Part shown: piece after piece, positions 1 to 5,332 of the stretch
How positions within the stretch are numbered: the stretch's first letter is position 1
How the letters are laid out: every line of letters starts with the position of its first letter
Origin: Candidatus Woesearchaeota archaeon
GTDB taxonomy: Archaea > Nanobdellota > Nanobdellia > Woesearchaeales > GW2011-AR9
Assembly: GCA_016213985.1 (NCBI GenBank)
Contig: JACRPJ010000030.1
Coordinates: 1 to 5,332, forward strand
DNA: 5,332 nucleotides
Direction: 5' to 3'
Program-made: the position numbers and the translations under genes
Notes under the pieces: generated by a model
The model's input: the letters and a program-made list of their open reading frames with translations, nothing else
The model's database searches: none
What the model was told of the DNA's origin: nothing

Positions 1-10
1 TTTTTTAACC

Positions 11-43
11 CCCTCTTGCCAAAGAACTGGCAAGAAGGGTTTT
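11..43. terminator. Hairpin with T-run, possible terminator of an upstream gene
   Basis: CCCTCTTGCCA (11-21) pairs with TGGCAAGAAGGG (28-39) as an 11-bp stem with one bulged A (position 36) and a 6-nt loop, followed by TTTT at 40-43. A separate T6 run lies at 1-6 on the window edge. A hairpin plus T-tract could end transcription of a plus-strand gene to the left; archaeal termination relies mainly on U-tracts, so the T-runs may matter more than the stem. The upstream gene is outside the window, so this role is inferred. Confidence 0.4.
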
Positions 44-51
44 GGCAAGAA
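29..51. repeat. Direct repeat GGCAAGAA, two copies, plus one inverted near-copy
   Basis: GGCAAGAA occurs at 29-36 and 44-51, a 15-nt period, each preceded by T. The inverted partner, CTCTTGCCA at 13-21, can pair with either copy, giving two mutually exclusive hairpins. This may be chance enrichment around a terminator stem or a small regulatory structure; nothing else in the window identifies it. Confidence 0.4.
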
Positions 52-140
52 ACATCTAATTTACGCCTCTTTTTCATAATATCACCGAGAATAAGAAAAG
101 TATAACTATTATTTAAATGTATCTTTAACTAAGACAATGC

Positions 141-149
141 CTATAAATA
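141..149 (+). promoter_or_regulatory. TATA box for the unknown gene at 175
   Basis: CTATAAATA, with TATAAATA at 142-149, is centred about 29.5 nt upstream of the ATG at 175. Archaeal TATA boxes lie about 26-27 nt before the transcription start, so the mRNA would begin within about 3 nt of the start codon and be effectively leaderless. No Shine-Dalgarno sequence precedes this ATG, which fits. A second A/T-rich stretch (TTATTTAAAT, about 109-118) is too far away unless a leader of about 35 nt exists. Confidence 0.6.
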
Positions 150-174
150 ACTAACAATTTTTAGTGACATAAAC

Positions 175-1251
175 ATGATTAATGACAAGACCTCCATCGA
201 ACAAGCTGTTTTGTATGTTAGCAATGGTAAGGAGGAACTGAAAGTCAGTCCGCGGCTGGAGCTGGACCAAAAAGAGCAACAGCTGCACAAAATCGTGAAG
301 GAAATTCCTGATGTCAACCGGGCGGTGGAATTGCAGGATCGGCTTCTGGAGGATATGCCTTATTATCACTTGTATGATGACCAACAGATTAAGAATTATT
401 TTTCCCGCTGGAATCTGCCAATCTTCTCTCAGGAGGACTTGAAATTATTTTCTCAGGTACTCAGCGAAAGAATACTAGAATTAGCCCAATCTGATGCTAT
501 TGCCAAAAATTATTTGCAGGAGGCTGAATATCGGGAGCAATTACGAAAATTACCTTCAGTTGCTTCTCAACTGGAAATATCTTTATCCGGCTTCGATGCT
601 CTTATAGCCCCTTTCGAAACAGTATGTCGATATGTTTATGAGGCTGTAACCCAGCAGGGATTCAGGATGAAAGAGGATGGTAAGAATGCTTTGGAAAACT
701 ACGAAGGGATAATTGATATATTTGGTAGTTCTAGTTGCAGTAAGATTGATTCCCATCTTACAATTCCCCAAGCTGAATTGGAATTAAAACTCGTTCAAAA
801 TGGTAGAACATACGGAAAAGTCGATTTATATGTAGGACCGAAAGAAGAATTACGGCAAGTCAATGTGACCAAAAAAAAGAAACGCCTTTTCTTTTTTGAA
901 AGCAAATCTTCCTTTAGTAAAGATGAAGTGGCTCTTAGCCCTAATCTGTTTTTAAATGGTGTATTTACATCTAGCAATGATGACTTCAAAACTTCAAATT
1001 TTTACTGCGGGTCCTACGATATGGTTGAATTTAAAAAATTCTTTAACTACTTTAAAAGAGGGGTTTCTAGAAATCCCGATGCGGGTCTTCCTTTCTTGAA
1101 ATACTTCTTTCAAATCTTCTTCAATCTTCCGAAATACATGTATAATTATCAGGTTAGAATCAGTAAGAATATTGATTCCACTTTAAAAGAAATCGTGGAA
1201 AATATTCCTAAAGAAGAAAAAGAAGAGAAGAAACTAATAGCTCCAAAATAA
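175..1251 (+). CDS. Protein of unknown function; weak PD-(D/E)XK-like motif
   Basis: I do not recognise this 358-residue protein. The ATG at 175 is the first in frame after a stop at 148-150 and sits at leaderless distance from a TATA box. There is no signal peptide or clear membrane segment, so it is probably cytoplasmic. Residues about 1-130 are Gln/Glu/Leu-rich and probably helical. A basic KKKKR patch lies at 233-237 and the C-terminus is Lys/Glu-rich. Residues 305-322 are aromatic and hydrophobic but interrupted by K, Q and P, so more like an amphipathic helix. The one suggestive pattern is G214-K-V-D217 in a likely strand, followed by F239-F-F-E242-S-K244-S-S, which resembles the D...ExK core of PD-(D/E)XK nucleases; the 25-residue gap is long and a third motif is not evident, so this is only a hint. 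By eye, G+C falls from about half at the 5' end to about a third at the 3' end. The gene stands alone and converges on the methyltransferase gene. Confidence 0.8.
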   Translation: MINDKTSIEQAVLYVSNGKEELKVSPRLELDQKEQQLHKIVKEIPDVNRAVELQDRLLEDMPYYHLYDDQQIKNYFSRWNLPIFSQEDLKLFSQVLSERILELAQSDAIAKNYLQEAEYREQLRKLPSVASQLEISLSGFDALIAPFETVCRYVYEAVTQQGFRMKEDGKNALENYEGIIDIFGSSSCSKIDSHLTIPQAELELKLVQNGRTYGKVDLYVGPKEELRQVNVTKKKKRLFFFESKSSFSKDEVALSPNLFLNGVFTSSNDDFKTSNFYCGSYDMVEFKKFFNYFKRGVSRNPDAGLPFLKYFFQIFFNLPKYMYNYQVRISKNIDSTLKEIVENIPKEEKEEKKLIAPK

Positions 1252-1291
1252 ACATTGAGTTTACCTGCTCAGAGATTAAGGTTATGGAACA

Positions 1292-1296
1292 TTTTT
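1292..1296 (+). terminator. Weak T-tract after the unknown gene
   Basis: A T5 run lies 41 nt after the stop of the plus-strand gene, in the 71-nt gap (1252-1322) between convergent genes. Archaeal RNA polymerase can terminate at short U-tracts without a hairpin, so it is a candidate end site, but five T are a weak signal in A+T-rich DNA. On the minus strand the same gap has no comparable T-run for the methyltransferase transcript. Nothing else is visible in the gap. Confidence 0.25.
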
Positions 1297-1322
1297 AGGT
1301 GGTATTGTCTTCAATGTAAAGA

Positions 1323-2555
1323 CTATTCCTTCAAACGAGCTAGTTTCTCTTCCGCCAAATGATACACTTTCCCCTGCTTAAACAAACTAAACCGGTTCAA
1401 ACTGTCTTTGTTAGTTATTAATTTATGCTCACTGATGAAATTCCAGTATTCTTCTGAAGGGATTTCCATCCTCAGAGTAACCATATAGTCTTCATAATTC
1501 TCCTGCAGGAAGGCGGACACTTCTTCGATCTGACTGGACGAAAATACCGGAGAAAAAGTCTTTTTTGGCTTGATAGTGCCTCCAGAATTAACCTCCACTA
1601 CATATCTCTTCTTATCTATCCCAAAGATGGTGAAATTAAGCAGTGAGGCGAAGTAATTATCTACAATGCAGCGGTTCAATACATAAAAATCATGCGAGGG
1701 AAATCCAGCAACCACTTTCTGCTGCATCTGCACCATAACGCTGTCCAACCGCTCGTGGTTATAGCTTAGCCCTGCAGACGAATACTCATCATCCTGATAA
1801 AAACCAATCGTCTTTCCCTTCCCATAATAAACCGTCAGACGGCTGCACCTGTCCTCTTCCCCATAATATTCGATCTCCGACTTCCCGAACAAGAACGGAT
1901 ATTTCTCCATTAACTCCTTCACTTTCTCTAAAGGCTTGAACTCATATACAATATACTTGTCAGGATATAATGAATGCAACTCTTTCAAATCCGGAGAATA
2001 TCCGTTCTCGGCTCTCCACGAATCGCATAAAATCACTTCGAATTCTTTTATCAGCGGAGCAATTTTCTCGGAACTAAGCGCATCTTCGTTAAAGATTTCG
2101 GGTTTGATAGGGATATATTTTTTCTGAAAAGCAACGTTTACATTGATCTTCGCCAGCCAGTACCTTACCGGATCCTTCTCTATACCAATAGCCGAAAGCT
2201 CCCGGCACAATTCTAATAATTGTGAGCCTACTCCGCAGCTGACATCTACTACCTTTTCTTCATAGAATAGGGAACTTATTTTTCTGGCCCTATATGCGCC
2301 AAAAGCTTTTGGAGTAGCATAGCTTAGTGAATACTCGTCCAGCAACAGATATTCATAAAATCCTCTCTTTCGCAAGGTTTCCACCGGATAAATGTACTTA
2401 GCCAGCACTTTAAGCTCTTCCGGCAATGAATCCTCTTTTTCCTCCTTTTTTGCCTGGCGTATTTTCTCCATGAAATCAATCAGCTGCTGCGGATTACTCT
2501 CTGACAGTTGCTGTAATTTGATTAGTTCAGAAAACTGTTCCACTTCTTCTCCCAT
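1323..2555 (-). CDS. Class I SAM-dependent methyltransferase, THUMP-like (PG_1098-like) family
   Basis: A 410-residue cytoplasmic enzyme predicted to transfer a methyl group from S-adenosylmethionine, probably to RNA by family analogy; the exact target is unknown. An N-terminal helical region (1-78) precedes YATPKAFGAYRARK (79-92), which matches the family's ATPxxxAxHRA signature. Then come the SAM-binding motif I, VVDVSCGVGS (102-111), and the acidic ribose-binding end IEKDP (125-129). Motif IV is ILCDSWR (175-181) followed by YSPDL (186-190), corresponding to the bacterial DPARR...YSPPL segment, and EYYGEEDRCSRLTVYYG (229-245) matches the usual [G]-E-D-xx-C-R-E strand. Residues about 288-405 correspond to the THUMP-like/ferredoxin-fold C-terminus. 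The start is supported by an in-frame TAA two codons upstream and a TATA box centred 28.5 nt away, implying a leaderless mRNA. It is divergent from sppA. Odd point: the usual Pro-Ala-Arg-Arg is replaced by Ser-Trp-Arg. The fold call is firm; the subfamily is recognised from motif order by memory. Confidence 0.85.
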   Translation of the reverse strand: MGEEVEQFSELIKLQQLSESNPQQLIDFMEKIRQAKKEEKEDSLPEELKVLAKYIYPVETLRKRGFYEYLLLDEYSLSYATPKAFGAYRARKISSLFYEEKVVDVSCGVGSQLLELCRELSAIGIEKDPVRYWLAKINVNVAFQKKYIPIKPEIFNEDALSSEKIAPLIKEFEVILCDSWRAENGYSPDLKELHSLYPDKYIVYEFKPLEKVKELMEKYPFLFGKSEIEYYGEEDRCSRLTVYYGKGKTIGFYQDDEYSSAGLSYNHERLDSVMVQMQQKVVAGFPSHDFYVLNRCIVDNYFASLLNFTIFGIDKKRYVVEVNSGGTIKPKKTFSPVFSSSQIEEVSAFLQENYEDYMVTLRMEIPSEEYWNFISEHKLITNKDSLNRFSLFKQGKVYHLAEEKLARLKE

Positions 2556-2579
2556 TAATTAATTCATCGTTCCCAAACA

Positions 2580-2587
2580 TTTATAAA
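2580..2587. promoter_or_regulatory. Palindromic TATA box shared by two divergent genes
   Basis: TTTATAAA is its own reverse complement. Its centre (2583.5) lies 28.5 nt from the methyltransferase ATG (A at 2555, minus strand) and 27.5 nt from the sppA ATG (2611, plus strand). Both distances fit a leaderless archaeal promoter. Flanking BRE-like A-rich sequence is present on both sides: CCCAAACA upstream for sppA, and ACAATAATA as read on the minus strand for the methyltransferase. No second TATA box is visible in the 55-nt gap, so one TBP site probably serves both genes. Confidence 0.65.
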
Positions 2588-2610
2588 TATTATTGTCTTT
2601 AAGAAAAGAG

Positions 2611-3183
2611 ATGAACAAAAAAGAGGGAAACCATAAGTTAAGAAACATCATCCTGACTATAATTGCGGCAGTATTTATACTCCTAGTGCTTTTCCCTTTA
2701 ATCCTAACGATTTTTGATCCGTCAAAGTATGGAAACGTCGCTTTGATTAAAATAGAAGGAGTAATTACCAGTGACGGAAGTTCTTATCTTGGAAGCGCTA
2801 CAGTCTCTTCTCCGGAAATAATTAACTTCATTCAGGAAGCTGACCAGGATCCAAAAATAAAAGCAATATTGCTGGAAATAAACTCTCCCGGAGGATCACC
2901 CGTAGCGTCAGATGAGATTGGCACGGCGGTAAAGAGAGCTAAGAAACCTACAATAGCCGTAATAAGGGAAGTCGGCGCTTCAGGCGGTTATTGGATTGCC
3001 TCTGCTGCAGATCATATCATTGCTAATAGGATGTCTATAACCGGAAGCATAGGGGTGTACTCCTCTTACTTGGAATTCAGCGGACTGATGGAAAAATACG
3101 GAATAGGCTATGAGCGCTTAGTAGCGGGAGAGCATAAAGACACGGGATTTCCAATACTTTTTTTAAGCTCGGGGAAGGAATAG
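2611..3183 (+). CDS. sppA: Signal peptide peptidase SppA, C-terminally truncated
   Basis: SppA is a membrane-anchored Ser/Lys protease that cleaves leftover signal peptides in the membrane. The N-terminus is short and basic, followed by one membrane segment (about residues 12-35). The S49 protease domain follows: VALIKIEGVI (43-52), NSPGG (91-95), VGASGGYWIA (121-130) with nucleophile S124, TGSIGVY (144-150), and GEHKD (173-177) with general base K176. The 52-residue Ser-Lys spacing equals that of Bacillus subtilis SppA (S147/K199). I chose the ATG at 2611 over an in-frame TTG at 2593, because the TATA box makes 2611 the leaderless start and the TTG falls upstream of the expected transcription start. 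The protein ends at 190 residues, only 14 after K176, whereas family members are about 300 and carry roughly 100 more residues there. The end (ILFLSSGKE) looks frameshifted; see the remnant at 3182-3277. Activity is uncertain: the dyad is intact, but the C-terminal part of the fold is missing. Confidence 0.85.
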   Translation: MNKKEGNHKLRNIILTIIAAVFILLVLFPLILTIFDPSKYGNVALIKIEGVITSDGSSYLGSATVSSPEIINFIQEADQDPKIKAILLEINSPGGSPVASDEIGTAVKRAKKPTIAVIREVGASGGYWIASAADHIIANRMSITGSIGVYSSYLEFSGLMEKYGIGYERLVAGEHKDTGFPILFLSSGKE

Positions 3184-3277
3184 GGAGCAGCTTCCTAAAA
3201 GAGCAAAACAAGATCATGCTGATTTAAACCATCCGATAGATTTTCTTGTAAAGAAATATTTAAATATCCCCCAATAA
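3182..3277 (+). pseudogene. Frameshifted remnant of the sppA C-terminus
   Basis: Skipping one base at the sppA stop (the T at 3181) opens the +1 frame from 3182 to a TAA at 3275-3277. It reads REQLPKRAKQDHADL, then NHPIDFLVKKYLNIPQ. The first part resembles the xEEREL(L/I)QxxxDxIHxxF helix that follows the catalytic Lys in SppA proteins, so it is probably the original continuation. The joined product would be 221 residues, still short, so a deletion of downstream sequence is also likely. The break may be real decay or a one-base sequencing or assembly error. I have no protein alignment, so homology rests on pattern. Confidence 0.45.
3256..3266 (+). promoter_or_regulatory. TATA-like box for the subtilase gene
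   Basis: ATATTTAAATA, preceded by the A-rich BRE-like stretch GTAAAGAA, is centred near 3260.5, about 43 nt before the ATG at 3304. Transcription would start around 3287, leaving a leader of about 15-17 nt that just includes the Shine-Dalgarno sequence. The box lies inside the sppA remnant frame, so the subtilase can be transcribed separately from sppA. Confidence 0.5.
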
Positions 3278-3288
3278 GAACAGTTGCA

Positions 3289-3295
3289 AGAGGAG
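3289..3295 (+). promoter_or_regulatory. Ribosome binding site of the subtilase
   Basis: AGAGGAG ends 8 nt before the ATG at 3304, a good Shine-Dalgarno match and spacing. It is the only clear one in the window; the other three genes look leaderless. A second GAGGA (3299-3303) abuts the ATG and is too close to act. Confidence 0.6.
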
Positions 3296-3303
3296 TTTGA
3301 GGA

Positions 3304-5332
3304 ATGTTTAAAAGAGGAATATTATTACTATTAATTGGAATTGTTCTGGCTGCATCTATTCATGCCGCAGAAATAGAGCCAAAAGTACTTCAGGAATTAG
3401 AAAATAATAATGAAGTGTCGGTTATTGTAGTGCTGAAAGACCAGCCCATTGCCGGAATTTTCTCATTTGAAGATACAGAGCAGCAACGGAAAGAAGCTAT
3501 CAAAAAAACCCAAACCAAAGTGCTGGAAAAATTAAGAGTGAAAGAGAAATCACTTAAAATAACTACGACCAGCTCTTTGGAGTATGATTTAGAATTGAAA
3601 CACAAATATTCTATCATTAATGGCTTCAGCGGAAAAATAACCCAAGAAGGATTGGATAAGTTAAATAAAGATGAATTAGTTCAAAGTATTTATTTCAACG
3701 AAGAGAAACACCTTTTCTTAAGCGATTCTATTCCGTTAATTAATGCTGATCATGCCTGGAATCTTACTGCTAATGGAACCTATATTAATGGAACTGGCGA
3801 GACTGTATGTATCCTCGATACAGGAATAGATTACAATCACACTGCTTTAGGTGGAGGCTGGGGCAACAAAGTATTACAAGGCTATGATTATGTTAACGAT
3901 GACCCCTCGCCTGCTGATGATCACGGGCATGGCACGCATGTAGCTGGAATAGTTGCTTCTACCAATAATACATATAGGGGAGTCGCTCCAGAAGCAAGAC
4001 TAATCGCGATAAAAGTATGTAATGCTGCTGGCTCCTGCCCGGATGCAGACGTACTTGCGGGGATGGAATGGTGCATCATCAACGCTACTGTATATAACAT
4101 TTCAGTTATTAGTATCAGCTTGGGAGGAGGACAGTATACTACTCATTGTGATGCCGCCACTACTGCCAATGCACGATATGGGAACCTTACGAATATGGCT
4201 GTTGAGCGAAACATCTCCGTAGTCATCGCTACCGGCAATACTGATGCAACTTATACCAATGCCACTGCCGGAATTGCCTCTCCAGCTTGCGTCCAGAATT
4301 CTACTAAAGTAACCGCTACTACTAAATCTGATACTTTAGCTAGCTACGCGTTCAGGCATGCTAATTTTACGGACATTATCGCTGCACCCGGTTCATCAAT
4401 CGTATCGCTCAAGAACGGGGGAGGAACACAATCCAAAGACGGAACTTCCATGTCCACTCCTCACGTTTCCGGAGCAGCAGCATTAATGCACCAGTACTGG
4501 AAACTAGCTTATAATCAAACCATAACCCCTGAACAGATCAAAGTTAAATTAAAGATTACCGGAAAAACGGTCAATGACACGCTCACTTCAATAAATTTTC
4601 CCCGACTTAACATCTTAGCGGCATTACAACCGTTCATTAATTTCACGTCTAATAATCCGGCTAATGCTACCACCATCATTATCACTTCAACTTTGATCAA
4701 CATAACTTCTGACGTAAATTTGTCTTCAGCCTGGCTGGAATGGAATTATAATAACGGAACCCTGACCAATTTCACCATGAATCAAAGTACCGGGGTAAAC
4801 TTTTATTATAACATGACTGGATTAACTACTACTAATTACACTTACAGAGTATTCGGCAACGATACTTCTAATACAATTGGAACCAGCGAGATTAGAACCA
4901 TTATCGTCGACCAGACTTCCCCAAACATCACCATTTATTTTCCAATCAATAATTCTTATCTGAACACCGCATTTTATCTTAACATCTCTTTAACCGATTT
5001 ACAACTATCCTTCTCGAACTATTCCATTACGAACTATTCTAATCTTACCGTACAAACCCGCGCCAACATTTCAATTAATAATGCTTCTTCAGGATGGTAT
5101 GATTTGGTAAATATATCCAATTCCACTTTTTCTGAAAGTAATTTTACTTTAATCTTGTTTGCTAACGACACTTTAGGAAATCAAGCTACCATCACCATCA
5201 ACTTTTGGGTTGATAAAACCAATCCTAACATCACCTGGGCGAATATAACCCCGGCTACCATTTACAATAATAATACGGTAATTTTAAAATTAAACACTAC
5301 TGATAATTTTATGTTAACCACTTCTAAAATAT
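3304..5332 (+). CDS. Secreted subtilisin-like serine protease (S8) with Ig-like modules, 3' partial
   Basis: An exported endopeptidase, probably surface-attached, open through the window end (676 codons seen). The signal peptide is MFKR plus a hydrophobic core (5-17) ending around HAA/E (20-23). Residues about 28-139 form an I9-type propeptide (VSVIVVLKDQP onward), which folds and inhibits the protease until cleaved. The S8 domain (about 150-435) has D172 in ILDTGID, H209 in HGHGTHVAG, the oxyanion N312 in ATGN, and S382 in GTSMSTPHVSG, so the catalytic set is complete. It has six cysteines (169, 239, 245, 257, 282, 329), enough for disulfides outside the cell. From about residue 446 come Asn/Thr-rich beta-sandwich modules; two boundaries are VDQTSPNIT (535-543) and VDKTNPNIT (636-644), about 101 residues apart. 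There are 26 Asn-X-Ser/Thr sequons in residues 446-676, implying a heavily glycosylated stalk. No cell-wall or membrane anchor is seen, because the C-terminus is missing. Start: ATG with Shine-Dalgarno, 120 nt after the sppA stop. Substrate unknown. Confidence 0.95.
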   Translation, partial: MFKRGILLLLIGIVLAASIHAAEIEPKVLQELENNNEVSVIVVLKDQPIAGIFSFEDTEQQRKEAIKKTQTKVLEKLRVKEKSLKITTTSSLEYDLELKHKYSIINGFSGKITQEGLDKLNKDELVQSIYFNEEKHLFLSDSIPLINADHAWNLTANGTYINGTGETVCILDTGIDYNHTALGGGWGNKVLQGYDYVNDDPSPADDHGHGTHVAGIVASTNNTYRGVAPEARLIAIKVCNAAGSCPDADVLAGMEWCIINATVYNISVISISLGGGQYTTHCDAATTANARYGNLTNMAVERNISVVIATGNTDATYTNATAGIASPACVQNSTKVTATTKSDTLASYAFRHANFTDIIAAPGSSIVSLKNGGGTQSKDGTSMSTPHVSGAAALMHQYWKLAYNQTITPEQIKVKLKITGKTVNDTLTSINFPRLNILAALQPFINFTSNNPANATTIIITSTLINITSDVNLSSAWLEWNYNNGTLTNFTMNQSTGVNFYYNMTGLTTTNYTYRVFGNDTSNTIGTSEIRTIIVDQTSPNITIYFPINNSYLNTAFYLNISLTDLQLSFSNYSITNYSNLTVQTRANISINNASSGWYDLVNISNSTFSESNFTLILFANDTLGNQATITINFWVDKTNPNITWANITPATIYNNNTVILKLNTTDNFMLTTSKI
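4906..5235 (+). repeat. Module-boundary repeat VDxTxPNIT in the subtilase
   Basis: The nine-residue boundary motif occurs at 4906-4932 and 5209-5235, exactly 303 nt apart. Each copy is preceded about 15 residues earlier by an NDT strand end (N519-D-T and N621-D-T, 102 residues apart). This marks tandem Ig/fibronectin-like modules of about 100 residues. DNA identity between copies is only partial, so the duplication is old or maintained at protein level. Confidence 0.65.

Noticed and set aside
151..384. Antisense reading frame over the start of the unknown gene
   Set aside because: It lies wholly across the promoter and 5' end of the better-supported gene, and shows no domain or start signal.
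869..886. A8 run in the unknown gene as a slippage or frameshift site
   Set aside because: The frame continues with a sensible sequence on both sides and no overlapping frame takes over, so nothing suggests a shift.
1307..1323. GTCTT/AAGAC hairpin at the end of the methyltransferase gene
   Set aside because: Only 5 bp with a 7-nt loop, overlapping the stop codon and without a T-run on the minus strand; expected by chance.
2593..2610. In-frame TTG start for sppA adding six residues
   Set aside because: It is only about 10 nt from the TATA centre, so it would lie upstream of the transcription start; the ATG at 2611 fits the promoter geometry.
3158..3213. Restoring sppA by adding one T to the T7 run (3158-3164)
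   Set aside because: That frame gives FKLGEGIGSSFLKEQNKIM and then stops near 3211. It is weakly SppA-like, but it closes sooner and fits the family less well than skipping one base at 3181. It remains a minor alternative.
3390..3617. Antisense reading frame within the subtilase propeptide
   Set aside because: The sense strand encodes a clear I9-type propeptide here; the antisense peptide has no recognisable feature.
4022..4222. Plus-strand frame inside the subtilase catalytic domain
   Set aside because: It overlaps conserved protease sequence between the His and Asn motifs; it is a shadow frame.
1..5332. CRISPR array, tRNA, rRNA or insertion sequence
   Set aside because: No regularly spaced repeats, cloverleaf, rRNA-like block, transposase or flanking inverted repeats were seen on either strand.

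Overview
The window looks archaeal, most likely from a DPANN-type lineage such as Woesearchaeota or Pacearchaeota; this is an inference from style, not a database match. The signs are: TATA boxes about 27-30 nt upstream of start codons with almost no room for a leader; an A+T-rich genome; and a secreted subtilisin-like protease followed by Asn/Thr-rich Ig-like modules packed with N-glycosylation sequons and opening with VDxTxPNIT, a style common in predicted surface proteins of those groups.

Layout: positions 1-174 hold a hairpin with repeated GGCAAGAA words and then a TATA box. A 358-residue gene of unknown function follows on the plus strand (175-1251). Its C-terminal half carries a weak GKVD...FFFESK pattern that resembles, but does not prove, a PD-(D/E)XK nuclease core. 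Convergent to it is a 410-residue class I SAM-dependent methyltransferase of the THUMP-like (PG_1098-like) family on the minus strand (1323-2555). Divergent from the methyltransferase is a membrane-anchored SppA signal peptide peptidase (2611-3183). It keeps its Ser/Lys dyad but stops early, and a coding-looking remnant lies in the next frame (3182-3277). Last is a large secreted subtilase (3304 to the window end, 3' incomplete) with signal peptide, I9 propeptide, complete Asp/His/Ser protease domain and at least two and a half beta-sandwich modules.

Regulation: the methyltransferase and sppA start codons sit 28.5 and 27.5 nt from the centre of one perfectly palindromic TTTATAAA box. This suggests one shared bidirectional promoter feeding two leaderless mRNAs. 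The subtilase has its own TATA-like box inside the sppA remnant and, unlike the others, a Shine-Dalgarno sequence.

How the genes work together: the right-hand half is about protein export. SppA would clear signal peptides from the membrane, and the subtilase is itself exported. The methyltransferase (RNA-modification-like) and the unknown gene have no visible link to this. I see no mobile element, CRISPR array, tRNA or rRNA. The points most worth a second look are the symmetric promoter, the broken sppA, the possible nuclease motif in the unknown gene, and the sequon-saturated tail of the protease.
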